Assembly (NCBI GenBank): GCA_910577675.1
Contig: CAJTOR010000025.1
Span: 6,246-47,126 of the forward strand
Length of the DNA stretch: 40,881 nt
Origin: an uncultured Lachnospiraceae bacterium
GTDB taxonomy: Bacteria; Bacillota; Clostridia; Lachnospirales; Lachnospiraceae
Direction of reading: 5' to 3'
Position 1 is the first letter of the stretch. Every line of letters starts with the position of its first letter. Made by a program: the position numbers and the translations under genes. Shown one piece after another: positions 14,811 through 24,663 of this stretch. A model generated the notes under the pieces. The model had not been told where the DNA came from. It made no database searches and saw only the letters and a list, made by a program, of their open reading frames with translations.

Positions 14811-14851
14811 AAAAAACCTGCTTTCTTTTTGTACCCGGAAGCAGGGTACTG

Positions 14852-15481
14852 CTATTTTGTCCCGTAAATGCGATCCCCCGCATCGCCGAGTCCCGGCAGG
14901 ATATAACCCTGCTCGTTCAAGCGCTCGTCCATCGCGCCGATATAGATATCGACATCCGGGTGTGCTTCCTGTAATTTTTTTGTACCTTCCGGAGCCGCAA
15001 TCAGGCAGAGGAAGCGGATATTTTTGATGCCGCGCTTCTTTAACATATCGATTGCTGCAATTGCGGAGCCGCCCGTTGCAAGCATCGGGTCAACCACAAA
15101 GATTTCGCGCTCCGCCGCGTCCTTTGGCAGCTTGCAGAAATATTCTACAGGCTCTAAGGTTTCCTCGTTGCGGTACAGTCCGATATGGCCGACTTTTGCG
15201 TTTGGGGTGATATTTAAGATGCCGTCCGCCATATGAAGTCCCGCGCGCAGAATCGGTACGACACAGAGTTTTTTGCCCGCGATCTCCTTTACTGTCGCCT
15301 TAATAAGAGGTGTTTCGATTTCCTTGTCGGTGAGCGGCAGGTTGCGGCTTGCCTCATAGTAGATTAACATGGCGACTTCTGAAACAAGGTCGCGGAATTC
15401 TTTTGTAGAAGTTGATTTCATCCGCATGATTCCTATTTTGTGCTGGATCAGCGGGTGATCCATAATTGTTGTACTGCTCAT
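14852..15481 (-). CDS. upp: Uracil phosphoribosyltransferase
   Basis: A 209-residue enzyme converting uracil plus PRPP to UMP (pyrimidine salvage). The PRPP loop VVDPMLATGGSA is at residues 129-140. Other family features are the N-terminal HPLIQHKIGIMR, PILRAGLHMADG, VGHIGLYRNEETLEP, and the uracil-binding C-terminus GYILPGLGDAGDRIYGTK. Length is normal. GGAGG lies 8 bases before the ATG at 15481. The gap upstream contains a TATAAT on the minus strand (15542-15547) but no good -35 box. Confidence 0.96.
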   Translation of the reverse strand: MSSTTIMDHPLIQHKIGIMRMKSTSTKEFRDLVSEVAMLIYYEASRNLPLTDKEIETPLIKATVKEIAGKKLCVVPILRAGLHMADGILNITPNAKVGHIGLYRNEETLEPVEYFCKLPKDAAEREIFVVDPMLATGGSAIAAIDMLKKRGIKNIRFLCLIAAPEGTKKLQEAHPDVDIYIGAMDERLNEQGYILPGLGDAGDRIYGTK

Positions 15482-15541
15482 ATAAAGCCTCCATTCCGGG
15501 ATTTTTTCCCTGAAAATATCTTGTCCTGAAAAATTAAATAA

Positions 15542-15823
15542 ATTATACCGTGTCCTTCGTCCATGTTTCCCTCCGGGGGGATGCGCATGATTCGCTGTAG
15601 AAATTTTTCTCCCTTTGGTTGAAAGCTAATTGGCGATGGTGTAATATCTAATGATATTATACCATGTCATTCCACAGGTTTCTTGCGGGCTCCGCGCAAG
15701 TTACGGCAAAGCTACTCGCGTTCGCTGCAGAATCAGGAAAGGGGAAGTGCTGGAAATGAGATACGTATTTCCGCACTTCCCCTTTCCTGATTCCTTGCTT
15801 TGCCTTCGCGAACATTATACCAT
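15542..15823. repeat. Palindromic repeat element between upp and the addB region
   Basis: A dense set of repeats. GAATCAGG... (15730-15750) is perfectly complementary over 21 bp to 15773-15793, with a further 6 bp stem GGAAAT/ATTTCC inside. Outside it GGCAAAGC (15705-15712) pairs with GCTTTGCC (15797-15804), and a separate hairpin CTTGCG/CGCAAG lies at 15682-15700. ATTATACC-R-TGTC occurs at 15542 and 15656, and ATTATACCAT again at 15814. TTCGCTG-Y-AGAA occurs near 15592 and 15721. This resembles a miniature mobile or palindromic intergenic repeat present as one full and one partial copy. The TATAAT read on the minus strand in each ATTATA could also act as a promoter element. Confidence 0.5.
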
Positions 15824-16384
15824 AAAGTTTCCAATAAGAAAAGCCCCGAACTTTAAGATTGCAATTCTGTGTCGATTTTGGTAATATATTATTATGGATA
15901 CAGAAGAATCAGGGCGGTGGAAAGAAGGGAAAAAAGGGCAGAGGAGAAGCCCGGCAGAAGGGAGGAAAAAAACTACCGGGCTTTGATTTATGAAAAAAAT
16001 TCTTGTAAGCAAATCACTTGATTAACTTTATGTTTATATTATATATTGGACTTGTGAGGAGAGTATGGCAAAGATATGAACAATCTGTTAACTTCTTTCG
16101 GCGGCTGTGCATTATAATCTGAAGAATAAAATATCACTTATATGGAGGTATGAAAAAGCGGGATAAGTTCAAAGAATTTTTGGGCAGTTGAAGAGATGTA
16201 AAATTTGGTATGGATTAAATCAGTGTGCAATGCTTAAACTACATTGATACACAGTGTGGGATTGCACGGACATAAAGGGAGCAGTATAATAAAATGGAGC
16301 GATGTATCCCTGCTAAGCGAACTGAACCTTAAAGGTGCGGGCGTGGAATTAAAGATGCCAGGTTGGGGCAGAATGTGAGGGAAT
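15824..16384. other. Long intergenic region without a convincing gene
   Basis: About 560 bases. A hairpin AAGCCCGG/CCGGGCTT (15947-15954 with 15976-15983) is followed by a short T-rich run and may be a weak terminator. GTGCAAT (16225-16231) pairs with ATTGCAC (16261-16267). TTGATT followed 18 bases later by TATATT near 16018-16047 could be a promoter. A tiny frame of 13 codons (MKKRDKFKEFLGS) starts at 16150 directly behind TGGAGGT. A TATAAT lies near 16114. I see no conserved protein here. Confidence 0.4.
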
Positions 16385-16828
16385 ATGGGAAGTGTATATA
16401 AAAAATTAGTAAGACGGGAATTTGGGGAGGAGAATTATGCGCGCTATTGCCGGTATCTTCTTTATGAAACAGGCCGCAATTCCCCGCAGAACCCGATGAT
16501 CTATGAGGATATGTATCATTTTTTAGAGGGAAAGGATAAACAGGTGCTGCTCTTTATGAGGGGAAGACTTGAGCAGGTACTGATAAAGGCTTTCTTTATC
16601 AGCAAGGGGTATACTGCCAAGCTTTCGGCGGCGCTTGGGGTAATGTTTTTTGTACTTCTGATGCAGCCCATCCAGCCGGTTTTCGGGATATTGCTAACGG
16701 TGCTCGGGATCGGAATCGCTGTGAAAACCCACGAATATATTGTAAATAGATACTGTTATATGGATGCGAGGCTGATCTGGATTTATAAGAACGTGCTTGA
16801 CAGGTTGTGCCCGGACGGGAAGAAGTAG
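16385..16828 (+). CDS. Small membrane protein of unknown function upstream of addB
   Basis: A 147-residue protein. The N-terminal 75 residues are soluble and charged (RREFGEENYARYCRYLLYETGRN). Two hydrophobic segments follow at about 80-94 (LSAALGVMFFVLLMQ) and 97-115 (PVFGILLTVLGIGIAV), then a short basic tail rich in Tyr and Arg. No enzymatic motif is visible and I do not recognise the family. It ends 34 bases before addB and probably shares its transcript, but nothing links it to recombination. Confidence 0.65.
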   Translation: MGSVYKKLVRREFGEENYARYCRYLLYETGRNSPQNPMIYEDMYHFLEGKDKQVLLFMRGRLEQVLIKAFFISKGYTAKLSAALGVMFFVLLMQPIQPVFGILLTVLGIGIAVKTHEYIVNRYCYMDARLIWIYKNVLDRLCPDGKK

Positions 16829-16862
16829 CGGGGAATAAGCGGATGGTGAAAGGATAATAAAG

Positions 16863-19800
16863 ATGGCAGTACACTATATTTTTGGGAGTGCGGGTGCGGG
16901 CAAGTCCTATGAGCTTTGCAGGAGGATAAAGGAACTCGCTAAAAAGGAGCCGGGAACAAGGTACCTTGTTATTGTGCCGGAACAGTTTACATTGCAGACA
17001 CAGAAAGATTTTGTGACAATCTCGGATGAGAACCGGGGGATCATGAATATTGATGTGTTAAGTTTTTTGCGCCTTGCATATCGTGTTTTTGAGGGGACGG
17101 GCGGGGCGGACCGGCTGGTGCTTGAGGATACCGGCAAGAGTATGATTGTAAAGAAGGTTGCCATGCAGCATGAGGGTGAGCTTCTTATGTTTGGGAGAAA
17201 TGTGCATAAGGCAGGCTTTATTTCGGAAATAAAATCCATACTGTCCGAGTTCTATCAGTATGATATCGGGGAGGAGGAACTGTTGCAGATGCAGCAGGCG
17301 GCGGGCGGCAATGCGGCGCTGAAAAGAAAGCTTTCGGATATTGCCCTGCTCTACCGCGGCTTCCAGGATTTTTTGGCAGACCGCTATATCACAACTGAGG
17401 GAATTCTCTCACTTTTGGGCGAAAAGGCGGAAAACAGCCGGATGATTGTCGGCTCGGTTTTCTGCTTTGATGGCTTTACTGGATTTACACCGTCGCAGTA
17501 TGCGCTTTTGGCGGAGCTGATGAAACAGGCGAGGGACTGTTATTTTACCGTGACGATGGACCCTGCCTGTGTGTTCCATAAACAGGGGGAGTATGAGCTG
17601 TTTTATATGAGTTCAAAAACCGTGCAGTGGGTGGATAAGCTGTCTGTAAAAAGCGGGCAGGAGATTGCTTGTCCCACCATCCTAGAAGGCGGGGGAAGGT
17701 ATGGGGCGGCGGAGAGCCTAAAATTTTTGGGAAGCCATATTTTCCGACCGGTGCGGGCTGCTTATAAGAAGGAACAGGAAAATATTGGAATTTACGCGCA
17801 CAGGGATATCCACGCGGAAATAACCTGGGCGGTAACGGAGATTTACCGGCTGGTCAAGGGCGGGATGCGCTACCGCGAGATTGCGGTTGTTACCGGTGAC
17901 CTTGCAGGGTATGCGGACGGATTGTACCAGGAATTTGGGCGTGCGGGGCTGCCTTGTTTTATTGACCGCAAAAAAAGGCTGACCGATAACCCTGTAATCG
18001 AATTTATCCGGGCGGCAACCGAGGTGGTGCGGACAGATTTCTCTTATGATGCGGTCTTCCACTATATGAAATCGCCGCTTGCAGGTTTTCCAAAGGAAGA
18101 GCAGGATATATTTGAAAACTACATAAGGGCACTGGGAATTAAACATTATTCAAGATACAAGAAGGAGTGGAGAGGGAAATACCGCTCGCTCTATCCGCTC
18201 GACTTGGGAAAGATCGAGGAGATCAGGGAGAAGTTTGTGCAGCGCTTTGAGGGGCTGTACCAGGTATTTTCACGCCAGGATGCGACGGGGCGCGAGCGGA
18301 TGACGGAGCTTATGCGCTTTTTGATAATACATGGCACGGAAACTTATCTCAGCGAAAAATCGCAGGAACTTTTGGAGTGCGAGCCAGTCCGTGCAAGGGA
18401 ATACGCTCAGTTATGGCGGATTTTGCTTGAGATTTTTGACCGCATCGTAGGACTTCTGGGCGACGATGCGATGACACTCCAGGAATTTGGGGAAATTTTA
18501 CAGACGGGTTTTGATGAGGCAAAGGTCGGACTTGTGCCGCCGGGGCTTGACCAGATTATGGTCGGGGATATGGAGCGCACCCGTCTGAACGGGGTGCGCT
18601 GTCTGTTTTTCCTGGGGCTGAATGAGGGGATTGTACCAAAGCCACAGGCGGGGGGCGGAGTGCTTTCGGAGCAGGATCGCCTGCTTTTTGAGGAGAATGG
18701 GATTGAGCTTGCGCCAAACCGCAGGCAGAATGCATTTTTAAGCGAGTTCTATCTGTATCTTAGTTTAACCAAGCCCTCGGAGCGCCTCTATCTATCCTAC
18801 CGGCGTTCCGAGGGGTCGGGCAAGGCAATGCGCCCGTCCTACCTGCTTTCCCGCGTACAGAAACTATTTCCTAAAATTAAGGTGAAAATAATAGATGAAG
18901 TTTTGCCGGATACCCTGGGGAATGTGGGGGTATTGGGGACGGATCTGGGATTTTCGTGGTTTTTGCGCGGTGTCAGGGAATACGCGGCGGGAGGCAAACC
19001 TCCGGCACTTTTTGCGGAACTTTATACTCTTTACCGCACCGGGGAATTTGCGGCACCCCTGCCGTTTTCGTCGGTTGCTTCGGCAGCGTTTTATAAAAAG
19101 CCCGAGGAGGCGCTTTCTGTTGATAATGCCAAAAAACTCTATGGGGAAACGCTCTATGGCAGTGTGACGCGCCTTGAGCAGTATGCAGCGTGCGCATTTG
19201 CCCATTTTCTGGTGTTTGGACTTAATGTGGAGGAGCGCGCGGAGTACCAGATTGGTATGCCGGATATCGGGACGGTTTACCACAATGCGCTGCAATATTA
19301 TTCGGCGGGGGTAAAGGAAAGCGGGTACGACTGGCATACAATTACGGAAAAGGAAAGCGACGAGCTGCTTATGGATGCGGTGAGGCGGGCGGCAAAGGAG
19401 TACGGCGAGGGGATTTTTGATTCGTCGGGGCGCAGCCGCGAGCTGGTAAACCGCATTGCGAGAATGCTGCGGCGCACGGTAAACACTGTACAGTTCCAGA
19501 TCCGCCGGGGAGATTTTGAGCCGGAGGAATTTGAGTATGATTTTACCCATGCTGACCGTTATCTTGCGCTAAGAGGACGTATTGACCGGATTGACCTGTA
19601 TCATAACAGGACGGAAGATTATATCCGCGTGGTGGATTATAAGTCCGGGAATGTACAGTTTAGGCTGGAAAAACTATACTATGGCCTTTCCCTGCAGCTT
19701 GCAGTCTACATGGAAGCGGCAATGCAGTGGGCTAAGGAAAAGGGGATGGAGAGGGCGGTTCCGGCAGGTATGCTCTACTATCATATTGATGATCCAATTG

Positions 19801-20396
19801 TGGATAAGGGAGGGGATACAGAGGTTCAGATCCAGAAAAAACTGATTATGAACGGGCTGGTAAATGCGAAGGAGGAAGCCTTAATCGCGCAGGATAACAG
19901 TTTTTATACCGCAGGGGGCGGGCTTGCCGCGGGGGTGTCCTCAAATGTCATTCCCGCCTCGACGGGCAAGTCGGGCAGTTTGAGTGCCTCCTCCATGGCG
20001 GTGGACGGGGAATATTTTGGAAAGGTATTAAATCTTGCCAGGGAAAGGCTCTATGAGAATGCGACCAAAATCTTATCCGGCGATGTGGAACCCGCGCCGT
20101 ACCGCAGGGGGCTGGAGAATGCCTGCGATTTCTGTACATTGAGGGATGCATGTAATTTTGACCGCAGGTTATCGGGGTACCATTACCGCGATTTGAAAAA
20201 GCTTGCGAAGGATGAAGTGCGGGAGAAAATCTGCGGTGTGGAGGAGGATATTTCTAAGGCACAGGGAAAGAGTTTTTCGGACAGCAAAAATGAAACGGCA
20301 GGAAGTGGAAGTAAAATTGCGGAAGACAGCAGTAAAACTGCAAAAAACAGCAGTTTGGCGGATGGTGCGAAGGAAGAAATCGGGAAGGGAGAGTGA
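16863..20396 (+). CDS. addB: AddB subunit of the AddAB helicase-nuclease
   Basis: A 1177-residue AddB, which with AddA resects double-strand DNA ends and creates the 3' tails used by RecA. The Walker A motif GSAGAGKS is at residues 8-15. The C-terminal RecB-type nuclease has RGRIDRIDLY and VVDYKSG. The four cysteines of the iron-sulfur clamp are in place: Cys777 in YAACAF, then Cys1088, Cys1091 and Cys1097 in CDFCTLRDAC. After residue 1120 there is a low-complexity Ser/Lys/Asp-rich tail of about 50 residues not seen in typical AddB. Length is otherwise normal. addA starts 6 bases after the stop codon. Confidence 0.95.
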   Translation: MAVHYIFGSAGAGKSYELCRRIKELAKKEPGTRYLVIVPEQFTLQTQKDFVTISDENRGIMNIDVLSFLRLAYRVFEGTGGADRLVLEDTGKSMIVKKVAMQHEGELLMFGRNVHKAGFISEIKSILSEFYQYDIGEEELLQMQQAAGGNAALKRKLSDIALLYRGFQDFLADRYITTEGILSLLGEKAENSRMIVGSVFCFDGFTGFTPSQYALLAELMKQARDCYFTVTMDPACVFHKQGEYELFYMSSKTVQWVDKLSVKSGQEIACPTILEGGGRYGAAESLKFLGSHIFRPVRAAYKKEQENIGIYAHRDIHAEITWAVTEIYRLVKGGMRYREIAVVTGDLAGYADGLYQEFGRAGLPCFIDRKKRLTDNPVIEFIRAATEVVRTDFSYDAVFHYMKSPLAGFPKEEQDIFENYIRALGIKHYSRYKKEWRGKYRSLYPLDLGKIEEIREKFVQRFEGLYQVFSRQDATGRERMTELMRFLIIHGTETYLSEKSQELLECEPVRAREYAQLWRILLEIFDRIVGLLGDDAMTLQEFGEILQTGFDEAKVGLVPPGLDQIMVGDMERTRLNGVRCLFFLGLNEGIVPKPQAGGGVLSEQDRLLFEENGIELAPNRRQNAFLSEFYLYLSLTKPSERLYLSYRRSEGSGKAMRPSYLLSRVQKLFPKIKVKIIDEVLPDTLGNVGVLGTDLGFSWFLRGVREYAAGGKPPALFAELYTLYRTGEFAAPLPFSSVASAAFYKKPEEALSVDNAKKLYGETLYGSVTRLEQYAACAFAHFLVFGLNVEERAEYQIGMPDIGTVYHNALQYYSAGVKESGYDWHTITEKESDELLMDAVRRAAKEYGEGIFDSSGRSRELVNRIARMLRRTVNTVQFQIRRGDFEPEEFEYDFTHADRYLALRGRIDRIDLYHNRTEDYIRVVDYKSGNVQFRLEKLYYGLSLQLAVYMEAAMQWAKEKGMERAVPAGMLYYHIDDPIVDKGGDTEVQIQKKLIMNGLVNAKEEALIAQDNSFYTAGGGLAAGVSSNVIPASTGKSGSLSASSMAVDGEYFGKVLNLARERLYENATKILSGDVEPAPYRRGLENACDFCTLRDACNFDRRLSGYHYRDLKKLAKDEVREKICGVEEDISKAQGKSFSDSKNETAGSGSKIAEDSSKTAKNSSLADGAKEEIGKGE

Positions 20397-20402
20397 GAGA
20401 GG

Positions 20403-23400
20403 ATGCAGTGGACAAAGGAACAGGAACAGGTAATCCATCTTGGCGGGCGCAACATCCTTGTTTCCGCGGCGGCGGGTTCCGGCAAGACAGCAACGCTTGT
20501 GGAGCGCATTATTGAGCGGGTGGTGGGGACAAGGGAAGCGGGGCAGCCAAATAAGGGGGAGGATGGGGCACCGGTTGATATTGACAGGCTCCTGATTGTG
20601 ACTTTTACAAGGGCGGCCGCCGCAGAAATGCGGGAGCGAATCGGCGCAGCCATCGAGGAGCGGCGCGTGCAGCAGCCGGAAAACAAGCATCTGCAAAGAC
20701 AGGCCATGCTTTTGCACAGCGCGCAGATTACGACAATTGACAGCTTCTGCCTTTCGGTGATCCGCGATTATTTCCACGAGATTGACCTCGATCCGGTTTT
20801 CCGCGTGGCGGAGGAGGAGGAATTGACACTGCTGCGCCATGAGGTGATTGCCGATGTGCTCGAGGAAGCGTATGACGAGGGGGAGGAGGATTTCCTCTCC
20901 TTTGCGCAGAATTATGGCGGAAGGCACCAGGATCTCAAGCTTGAAGATTATATCCTGCGCCTCTTTCGTTTTTCCGAGAGCTGTCCGTGGCCAAAAGAAT
21001 GGCTGGAAGACCTTTGCGGCGGGAAAGACGCGGATGGGGAAGAGGAGGAAGTCTTTTCAAAGCAGTGGCTTGATACGGTCGTGTATTCCATAAAGCGCAG
21101 GCTGAATGATGCGCTTTGCTGGAACGGGCGTGCCATAGCTGTATGCGGGGAGCCGGATGGTCCTGCCCACTATGCGAAGGCATTGCAGGATGATACAGCC
21201 CTGCTTGAGGAACTGCTTGGCATAAGCGATTACCGCGCGATGTCCGAGGCTTTTGAGGAGATAAAATTTACAGCGCTTTCGCGCAAGGCGGCTTCCGAGT
21301 GCACGGAGGAGAAAAAGAACCTGGTGAAGGCGATGCGCGAGCAGGTGAAGGATTGTATCAAAGGGATTGCGGCGGACTTTTTCTTCCAGGATTATGCGCA
21401 GATGGAAGCTGATGAGCGCGGCGCGGCGCGCTATGTGCGCGTGATGGTAAAGCTGACGCTGTCATTCAGTGAAAAGTTTGCAAAGAAGAAAGCGGAAAAG
21501 AGGGTGCTTGATTTTTCGGATATTGAACATTTTGCACTTGACATACTGACGGAGAAAAAAGATGGTGTCCTGATCGCAAGGACGGCTGCAAAGGAGCTGC
21601 GGCGCAGGTTTGAAGAGATTATGGTGGATGAGTACCAGGACAGTAACGAGGTGCAGGAGGCGATTCTTTGCAGTATTTCTAGGGAGGAGGAAGGGAATCC
21701 CAATATCTTTATGGTGGGGGATATGAAACAGAGTATTTACCGTTTCAGACTGGCAAAGCCGGAACTTTTCCTTGAAAAATATAACAGTTACTCGGTGGAG
21801 GGCGGGAAGTACCAGCGCATAGACCTGCACCGGAATTTCCGCAGCCGGGGGGAAGTGCTCAACAGTGTGAACGAGCTGTTTTTCAGGCTGATGGGCAGGG
21901 GATTTGGCCAGATTGAATATGATGAGGCGGCAGCGCTGTACACGGGCGCACAGTATCTTGTAAGGGGCGGGGAGGACGGCGAAATTGATAATGTAACCGA
22001 ATTGTTGCTGGTGCAGGGCGGGGAGGAAAATGGCGGCGAAGAGGAATCGGATTTGCCAGAAAGCCTCTCGGAGGATGAGGAAGATGAGGAGCGCGAATAT
22101 TCAAAGCGGGAGCAGGAGGCACTTGCCTGTGCCAGAAAAATAAAGGAGTACTGTGCTGGGCTTACGGTGCAGGCAAAGGATGAAAAGGACGGGCTGATGC
22201 TGCGCCCCTGCCGGTATGGGGATATTGTCATCCTTCTCCGCACAATGAGCGGATGGGCGGAGGTATTTGCGAAAGTGCTGACCGAGCAGGGGATTCCCGC
22301 CGTTTCGGACACGCAGGGGGGGTATTTCAATGTGCCTGAAATTAAGTGGCTGCTAAATTATCTGCGCATTCTCGACAATCCAAGACAGGACATCCCATAC
22401 TGTAATGTGCTGCTCTCGCCGTTTGTGGGGCTAACAACGGATGAGTTAGCACAATTGCGGAGCGCATGGAAACATGTGCCGCTTGCAGAGGCCGTAAAGA
22501 ACTGCGCCGCTCCTTTCTTGGCGGGGGAGGAGGAAAATATTGGGGATAATGGAATAAAACAGGAGCCAGAAACAGGGGAAGGGGAAGATAATATTGCCAA
22601 GCGGCTTTCGGATTTTCTTCGTATTTACGAGATGCTCAGGGAGCGGAGCCGAATACTTACAGTTCCGGAGCTTTTGGAGGAGCTCTTTGAGAAAACGGGT
22701 TATAACAGTTTTGTAGAAGCGATGCCTGCGGGCGGCAGGCGTAGCAAGAACCTGGCGATATTTGTGGAAAAGGCAGCGGCTTTCGGGCAGAGTTCTTACC
22801 GCGGCCTGTTCCAGTTCGTCCGCTATGTGGAGCGCCTGATTGAGTATGAGGTGGATTACGGGGAAGCGGCGGATGCTGCCGAGGGGGAGGACGCGGTGCG
22901 CATTATGAGTATCCACCGCAGCAAGGGGCTTGAATTTCCGGTGGTTTTTGTCTGCGGGCTGACAAAAAAATTTAATTTTGGGGATACGAGGGAGAGGCTT
23001 CTCTTCCACCCGGATGGTGGTCTTGCGATGGATTACATTGACGGGGAGCACAGGACAGTTGTCCCGACACTGCGCAAGAAGGTTCTGAAACAGCAGATGG
23101 AAGAAGAAATGCTAAGCGAGGAAATGCGTCTTCTGTATGTGGCGATGACGCGCGCAAAAGAAAAACTCTGCATGACCGGATATGTGGAGAAATTTTCCAA
23201 ATTATCTGCAAAATGGGGAGCCATAACGCCGGGGAACGGACAAAAACTATTTTTGCTGGCGCTCGCAAAGGCAAAATGCTATCTTGACTTTATCGGACCT
23301 GTATTATCGGGGCTTTCTGAGATCCGCTTATCATTTATTTCACCTTTGCAGGGAAGCCAGTCGGGCGGTGTGCAGGCGAGGGAAAGAGATTTTTTATACC

Positions 23401-24236
23401 AGCAGTTTTTAAATGGCACGGGAAAAATTTTCGAGCCGGATGCGGCTGTGCTTCGCGGTATCCGGGAATATCTTACCTTTGACTATCCGTATGCCGTGGA
23501 TTCGGAACTTCCTTTTAAGGTCAGTGTTTCGGAACTGAAGAATCTGTTGGACGGGGACGAATTCGAAACGCCGCAGCTTTTTGCGGCACAGGATGTTATC
23601 CTGGAGGAAGGGGACAAAAAGGAGGAAGATTTGGGGAAGGAGCCCGGCGAAAAGGAACCTGATGAGTTTTCTTCCTATCAGGGAATCCTGCCGGAATTTC
23701 TTAAAGGGAAGCAGGAAACAAAAGCGACCGACCGCGGTACACTCTACCATCGCGTCCTCGAACTTCTGCCTCTTGAGAAAGACCCTGGCTGGGATTTAGT
23801 CAAGGCGGGGCTTGATGGTCTGGTGCGTCAGGGAAGACTAAAGGCGGAGGAAGCGGCGCAGATTTCGGTGTCGAGGCTCCTGAAATTTTACACCAGCCCG
23901 GTTGCAGAAAGGATGCGCGCGGCGGCGGAGCGGGGGGGACTGTACCAGGAGCAGCCCTTTGTCTTTGCGCTGCCCGCGGATGAGATCTTAAAGAAGGAAA
24001 GCAGGGAGCCGATTCTGATCCAGGGAATTATCGATGTGTTTTTTGAGGAGGAGGACGGGATTGTTGTGCTTGATTACAAGACCGATTATGTGCCCGAGAA
24101 CCCGGAGGAAACCCTGCGTGAGCGCTATGCGGCACAGCTTGCTCTCTACGCGCGGGCACTTTACGAAATAACAGGAAAGCCAGTAAAAGAAAAGATTATG
24201 TATTCGTTTTACCTGGGGCGGGAAGTTTACGTGTAG
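20403..24236 (+). CDS. addA: AddA subunit of the AddAB helicase-nuclease
   Basis: A 1277-residue UvrD/RecB-like helicase with a C-terminal nuclease. Visible are the Q motif WTKEQEQVIHLGGRN, Walker A AAAGSGKTATLVERI (about 18-32), VTFTRAAAAEMRERI (motif Ia), MVDEYQDSNEVQEAIL (motif II), FMVGDMKQSIYRFRLA (motif III), IMSIHRSKGLEFPVVFV (motif V), MRLLYVAMTRAKEKL (motif VI), and nuclease IIDVFFEEEDGIVVLDYKTDY with Asp1224 and Lys1226. Two very acidic insertions, around residue 542-570 and 1065-1085, are unusual. Together with addB it forms one translation-coupled operon. Confidence 0.96.
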   Translation: MQWTKEQEQVIHLGGRNILVSAAAGSGKTATLVERIIERVVGTREAGQPNKGEDGAPVDIDRLLIVTFTRAAAAEMRERIGAAIEERRVQQPENKHLQRQAMLLHSAQITTIDSFCLSVIRDYFHEIDLDPVFRVAEEEELTLLRHEVIADVLEEAYDEGEEDFLSFAQNYGGRHQDLKLEDYILRLFRFSESCPWPKEWLEDLCGGKDADGEEEEVFSKQWLDTVVYSIKRRLNDALCWNGRAIAVCGEPDGPAHYAKALQDDTALLEELLGISDYRAMSEAFEEIKFTALSRKAASECTEEKKNLVKAMREQVKDCIKGIAADFFFQDYAQMEADERGAARYVRVMVKLTLSFSEKFAKKKAEKRVLDFSDIEHFALDILTEKKDGVLIARTAAKELRRRFEEIMVDEYQDSNEVQEAILCSISREEEGNPNIFMVGDMKQSIYRFRLAKPELFLEKYNSYSVEGGKYQRIDLHRNFRSRGEVLNSVNELFFRLMGRGFGQIEYDEAAALYTGAQYLVRGGEDGEIDNVTELLLVQGGEENGGEEESDLPESLSEDEEDEEREYSKREQEALACARKIKEYCAGLTVQAKDEKDGLMLRPCRYGDIVILLRTMSGWAEVFAKVLTEQGIPAVSDTQGGYFNVPEIKWLLNYLRILDNPRQDIPYCNVLLSPFVGLTTDELAQLRSAWKHVPLAEAVKNCAAPFLAGEEENIGDNGIKQEPETGEGEDNIAKRLSDFLRIYEMLRERSRILTVPELLEELFEKTGYNSFVEAMPAGGRRSKNLAIFVEKAAAFGQSSYRGLFQFVRYVERLIEYEVDYGEAADAAEGEDAVRIMSIHRSKGLEFPVVFVCGLTKKFNFGDTRERLLFHPDGGLAMDYIDGEHRTVVPTLRKKVLKQQMEEEMLSEEMRLLYVAMTRAKEKLCMTGYVEKFSKLSAKWGAITPGNGQKLFLLALAKAKCYLDFIGPVLSGLSEIRLSFISPLQGSQSGGVQARERDFLYQQFLNGTGKIFEPDAAVLRGIREYLTFDYPYAVDSELPFKVSVSELKNLLDGDEFETPQLFAAQDVILEEGDKKEEDLGKEPGEKEPDEFSSYQGILPEFLKGKQETKATDRGTLYHRVLELLPLEKDPGWDLVKAGLDGLVRQGRLKAEEAAQISVSRLLKFYTSPVAERMRAAAERGGLYQEQPFVFALPADEILKKESREPILIQGIIDVFFEEEDGIVVLDYKTDYVPENPEETLRERYAAQLALYARALYEITGKPVKEKIMYSFYLGREVYV

Positions 24237-24328
24237 GAATAGATTATAGCAGCAATCAGGGGAAGGAAATGGTTTCTGTTTTAAAATTACGCATGAGCCT
24301 GGGATATAAAGGACATACTACGTATGGT

Positions 24329-24385
24329 AAAGCCTGATACAAAGGCTTTTGGGGACGCTTTAAATGTGGGAATTTTGGTGTCCCC
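24329..24385 (+). terminator. Hairpins after addA
   Basis: AAAGCCT (24329-24335) pairs with AGGCTTT (24343-24349), followed at once by GGGGAC (24351-24356) pairing with GTCCCC (24380-24385). They lie in the 200 base gap between addA and the spore protein gene. T-tracts are short, so termination is likely but not proven. Confidence 0.45.
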
Positions 24386-24440
24386 TAATACCAGATTAGC
24401 ACAGGATTAAGACGGGGATTGTGCAGAAACGGAGTGTGGG

Positions 24441-24653
24441 ATGAAAAAGAAATTGCCGATTGATATTACAAAGGTGCCGCAAAAGGATTTGGTGAAATAT
24501 GAGATGGCAAAGGAGTTAGGTCTGTATGACCAGGTGATCGAGAAGGGATGGGGTTCGCTATCCGCGCGCCAGACCGGAAAGATTGGCGGGATGATTGCGG
24601 GCAAGAAACGAAAGAAACAGGGGGCGGATGATGAGCCATCCTCGGAGGAATAA
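24441..24653 (+). CDS. Small acid-soluble spore protein, alpha/beta type
   Basis: A 70-residue protein. The core KYEMAKELGLYDQVIEKGWGSLSARQTGKIGGMIAGKKRK is split here as KYEMAKELGLYD, GWGSLSARQTG and KIGGMIAGKKRK. It matches the alpha/beta SASP pattern, which coats and protects spore DNA and is degraded by the Gpr protease at germination. The germination cleavage site consensus is not obvious in this variant. The tail is acidic (GADDEPSSEE). Such genes are normally transcribed in the forespore by sigma-G; no such promoter was assigned here. It shows that the organism comes from a spore-forming lineage. Confidence 0.8.
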   Translation: MKKKLPIDITKVPQKDLVKYEMAKELGLYDQVIEKGWGSLSARQTGKIGGMIAGKKRKKQGADDEPSSEE

Positions 24654-24663
24654 TTTTTAACCT

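Noticed and set aside
15651..15884. Open frame across the palindromic repeat
   Set aside because: It reads through both arms of a perfect 21 bp inverted repeat, has no ribosome binding site, and its protein is not recognisable.
16252..16292. Possible third copy of family B (GGACATAAAGGGAGCAGTATA)
   Set aside because: Only GACAT and GAGCAGTATA-like pieces agree and the stem does not form, so chance similarity is likely.
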